From positions 1 through 18,238 of the forward strand of contig VBKQ01000349.1 in NCBI GenBank assembly GCA_005879505.1: a stretch of DNA of 18,238 nt. The letters are read 5' to 3'. Origin of the DNA: Deltaproteobacteria bacterium (lineage in GTDB: Bacteria; Myxococcota; Myxococcia; Myxococcales; 40CM-4-68-19). Made by a program: the position numbers and the translations under genes. Positions within the stretch are counted from its first letter, which is position 1, and the number at the start of each line of letters is the position of its first letter. Positions 16,104 through 18,238 of this stretch are shown here, piece by piece. The notes below the pieces were generated by a model. The model was not told where the DNA came from, ran no database searches, and saw nothing but the letters and a program-made list of their open reading frames with translations.

Positions 16104-18104
16104 ATGGCGATCTCGCGCTCGCGGGTGCTGGTCTTCACCGCGCTCGCGCTTCTCGCCTTCGACGCCGGACGATCGCTCTGGGCGCGCTTCGGATACGCAC
16201 ACCCGCGGGCGAGGTGGAAACCCGACCCCGCCGAATTCGCCGGCATCGCCTGGCCCCCTGGCGCCGACGCGCCCGAGGGCCTCCCTCTGGGGCAGCGCAT
16301 CTACCTGCGCAGCTGCCAGACGTGCCACGGTCCGGACGGCCGCGGCAACGGTCCGGCAGCGCCCTCCATGAGCCCGCGGCCGCGCGACTTCACCCAGGGA
16401 CAGTTCAAGTACAAGTCCACGGCCGCCGAAGTGCCTCCCACCGACGATGATCTCCAGCGCACCGTCCGCGACGGCTTGCGGGCGAGCGCGATGCCGTCCT
16501 TCGGCGACCTTCTCAGCGCCGAGGAGATCAAGGCGGTGAGCAGCTATGTCCGCTCGCTCGGCCCGGCCCGCAACGAGGGCGTGCCGGTTCCGGTGCCTCC
16601 GCGCGTAAGGCCCGACCCGGCGAGCCTCGAGCGCGGGAAGACCCTCTACAGCGAAAGCTGCGCCGCCTGCCACGGTCTCGATGGCCGCGCGCGCAACGCG
16701 TACGAAGAACCATCCGGCCGGCCGATCGTCGCTCGTGACCTGACCGCTCCGTGGACTTTCCGCCGGGGTGCCGACCCCGAGCAGCTCTGGCTGCGGCTCA
16801 CCACCGGACTCGCGCCTGGCGCCATGCCGTCCTTCGCGGAGGGGCTGACGCCCGGACAGCGATGGGACGTGGTCAACTACGTCATCTCGCTCGCGCGTAC
16901 GCCACCGTGGGAGACCGGCGGCAGGCTGGCAGGCCCCGGACAGGATCCCGATCCGGTGCGGCGCGGCGAATACCTCGTACACCTTCACATGTGCGGGCTG
17001 TGCCACACGCAGATCGACCCGACCGGCATCTATCGCGAAAGCGGCTATTTCCTGGCCGGCGGCATGCGCGTCGGCGCCTGGCCGCACGCCAACTTCGTTT
17101 CGCGCAACCTGACCTCGGACGAGGCGACCGGCCTGGGAATGCGTTCCGCGGACGAGATCGCCCGGATCATTCGCAACGGCCGCCGCCCCGATCGCGTGCT
17201 CGATCCCTGGGGGATGCCGTGGTTCGTGCTGCATGCCCTGACCGACGAGGATGCCCGCGCGATGGGTTCGTACCTCAAGACGCTGCCCCCGGTCCGCCAT
17301 TTCGTGCCCGAGCCGCTGCAGTTCGGGTTCGTCGAGACGCTGATCGGCAAGATCCTGAGCCCGCTGCCGGCCGCCATTCCCCGGTTCTTGAGCTATGCGG
17401 ACGGCGATTTCGCCGACCCGGGAGTGCCACGCTTCTCGCGAGACCTGCCGCAGCGGGCGCTCGAGACCGCGCAGTGGGTGGTGCTCGCGATCGGGCTCGT
17501 CGCCTTCGCTCTGGTCGGACCGCGGCCGCGCAGCTGGGTGAAAGCGGTCCTGCTTCTCTCCGGCGCGGCATTGCTCGCGCTTCTCGCCTGGTTGCTCGTG
17601 CGACTCCCGCAAGCGATCCCTCCGGAGCCTCTGGCGCAGGGGTTGATCTCCGGCGCGCCGAAGCTCGACACCCGCGGATTGCCGCCGGAGAAGAGCGCGC
17701 TCCTCGAACGCGGCGCCTATCTCTACCGGACGACGTCGTGCCTCTTCTGCCACGGCGTGAGCGGCGTGGGCGGCAACTCGATCAGCTGGAAGCCCTTCGG
17801 CACCCTCTACGTGCGCAACATCACCTCCGACCCGGAGACCGGCATCGGCGCCTGGACGGATGCGCAAGTGGCCCGCGCGATCCGCAGCGGGGTCTCCCGG
17901 CACGGGCGGCAGCTCCACTGGCAGGGAATGATCTGGGACCTGCTCTCGAACCTCGACGAGGAGGATCTGCGCGCGATCGTCGCGTATCTGCGCACGCTCC
18001 CGGCCGTGCATCAGGCAATTCCCTCGGCTCGTGCGCCAGCCGCCGACGATTGCGAGATCTACACCTTCTACACGCGCGGGCCGTTCAATCCGGGCTGCCA
18101 GTAA
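16104..18104 (+). CDS. Membrane-anchored tetraheme cytochrome c with duplicated domains
   Basis: Protein of 666 aa. A membrane helix at about 8-24 acts as signal anchor. Four CxxCH sites occur at 71, 186, 297 and 546, each followed by a plausible Met ligand: Met130 (AMPSF), Met241 (AMPSF), Met371 (GMPWF) and Met609 (QGMIW). Domains 1 and 2 resemble each other, and domains 3 and 4 resemble each other (RGEYL/RGAYL, NLTSDEATGLG/NITSDPETGIG, LKTLPPV/LRTLPAV). Two membrane helices (about 456-471 and 480-499) separate domains 3 and 4. Haem-bearing parts should face the periplasm, where it would pass electrons between membrane or soluble carriers. The last 20 residues contain two extra cysteines (650, 665). 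No clear Shine-Dalgarno precedes the ATG. The exact pathway cannot be told from sequence. Confidence 0.9.
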   Translation: MAISRSRVLVFTALALLAFDAGRSLWARFGYAHPRARWKPDPAEFAGIAWPPGADAPEGLPLGQRIYLRSCQTCHGPDGRGNGPAAPSMSPRPRDFTQGQFKYKSTAAEVPPTDDDLQRTVRDGLRASAMPSFGDLLSAEEIKAVSSYVRSLGPARNEGVPVPVPPRVRPDPASLERGKTLYSESCAACHGLDGRARNAYEEPSGRPIVARDLTAPWTFRRGADPEQLWLRLTTGLAPGAMPSFAEGLTPGQRWDVVNYVISLARTPPWETGGRLAGPGQDPDPVRRGEYLVHLHMCGLCHTQIDPTGIYRESGYFLAGGMRVGAWPHANFVSRNLTSDEATGLGMRSADEIARIIRNGRRPDRVLDPWGMPWFVLHALTDEDARAMGSYLKTLPPVRHFVPEPLQFGFVETLIGKILSPLPAAIPRFLSYADGDFADPGVPRFSRDLPQRALETAQWVVLAIGLVAFALVGPRPRSWVKAVLLLSGAALLALLAWLLVRLPQAIPPEPLAQGLISGAPKLDTRGLPPEKSALLERGAYLYRTTSCLFCHGVSGVGGNSISWKPFGTLYVRNITSDPETGIGAWTDAQVARAIRSGVSRHGRQLHWQGMIWDLLSNLDEEDLRAIVAYLRTLPAVHQAIPSARAPAADDCEIYTFYTRGPFNPGCQ

Positions 18105-18137
18105 GGTGCAAATCTGCAGTCGATAAATTTCCGTCTG

Positions 18138-18238
18138 ATGCGCACCCAGCCGCTCTGGGGACTGCGCACGCAGGCGAACATGCTCCACGACGGACGCGCG
18201 ACCACCATCAACGACGCCATCCGGGCGCATGACGGCCA
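18138..18238 (+). pseudogene. Fragment resembling the C-terminal part of a di-haem oxidoreductase (runs off window)
   Basis: From an ATG at 18138 the frame encodes MRTQPLWGLRTQANMLHDGR and continues TTINDAIRAHDG to the window edge. The pattern RTxPLWGLR, then LHDGRA, then T-x-x-x-AI-x-x-H-x-G is characteristic of the C-terminal third of di-haem oxidoreductase/peroxidase-like proteins (COG3488 type). In that family the N-terminal part, with haem-binding CxxCH motifs, precedes this block. Here the same frame is closed 12 codons upstream by the stop of the preceding cytochrome (18102-18104), so the upstream portion is absent. No Shine-Dalgarno is seen. This fits a truncated remnant, though a short intact gene continuing beyond the window cannot be excluded. 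Confidence 0.5.

Noticed and set aside
16002..18230. 742-codon minus-strand frame opposite the tetraheme cytochrome
   Set aside because: No recognisable domain, and it lies exactly antisense to a gene with four haem motifs and membrane helices. It is a codon-bias shadow.

Overview
The window is GC-rich throughout (roughly 70% by eye), with strong G/C preference at third codon positions. Genes are packed almost without gaps and no gene-free stretch exceeds about 120 bases. I see no tRNA, rRNA, CRISPR array, insertion sequence or phage gene. High GC, a full MoxR/Bat operon, multiheme c-type cytochromes, Cys-rich Sel1 repeats and very short signal peptides suggest a Myxococcota (Anaeromyxobacter-like, former Deltaproteobacteria) chromosome. 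That assignment is inference, not a database result.

Left edge (1-1056): a minus-strand gene runs off the window. It encodes an apparently exported protein that looks like an HD-domain phosphohydrolase whose central His-Asp pair is lost. Divergent from it is a 63-codon plus-strand gene with a strongly basic tail. That small gene converges on the next operon with only six bases between the two stop codons.

Minus-strand block (1063-11515, transcribed right to left): a DusB-like tRNA-dihydrouridine synthase, a secreted Hcp-type Sel1 protein with seven CX7C pairs, then an eight-gene MoxR/Bat cluster. In transcription order this is moxR, a DUF58 protein, a DUF4381-like membrane protein, batA, batB, batC, batD and batE. 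Six of the seven junctions inside the cluster overlap (ATGA, GTGA or 23 bases) and the seventh has a 5-base gap, so the genes are probably translationally coupled. By analogy with known families, the MoxR AAA+ ATPase acts on a membrane complex of von Willebrand A proteins (BatA, BatB, DUF58), TPR proteins (BatC, BatE) and the large periplasmic BatD. Such systems are linked to envelope stress and oxygen tolerance.

Plus-strand block (11585-18238): a lipoprotein joining a metallophosphoesterase-like domain without its metal ligands to a c554-type tetraheme domain; an alpha/beta hydrolase overlapping it by 8 bases; an MltD-like lytic transglycosylase with LysM repeats, whose best start is a TTG behind a perfect AGGAGG; and a membrane-anchored four-haem cytochrome c that appears built from two duplicated domain pairs. 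At the right edge is a piece resembling the C-terminal part of a di-haem oxidoreductase that has no upstream part, so it is probably a gene remnant.

The most unusual items are the phosphoesterase-like/tetraheme fusion coupled to a hydrolase, the A-A'-B-membrane-B' cytochrome, the headless oxidoreductase fragment, and the regular Cys-paired Sel1 protein beside the Bat operon. Redox and envelope biology is the shared theme, but a joint function for the two blocks is speculation.
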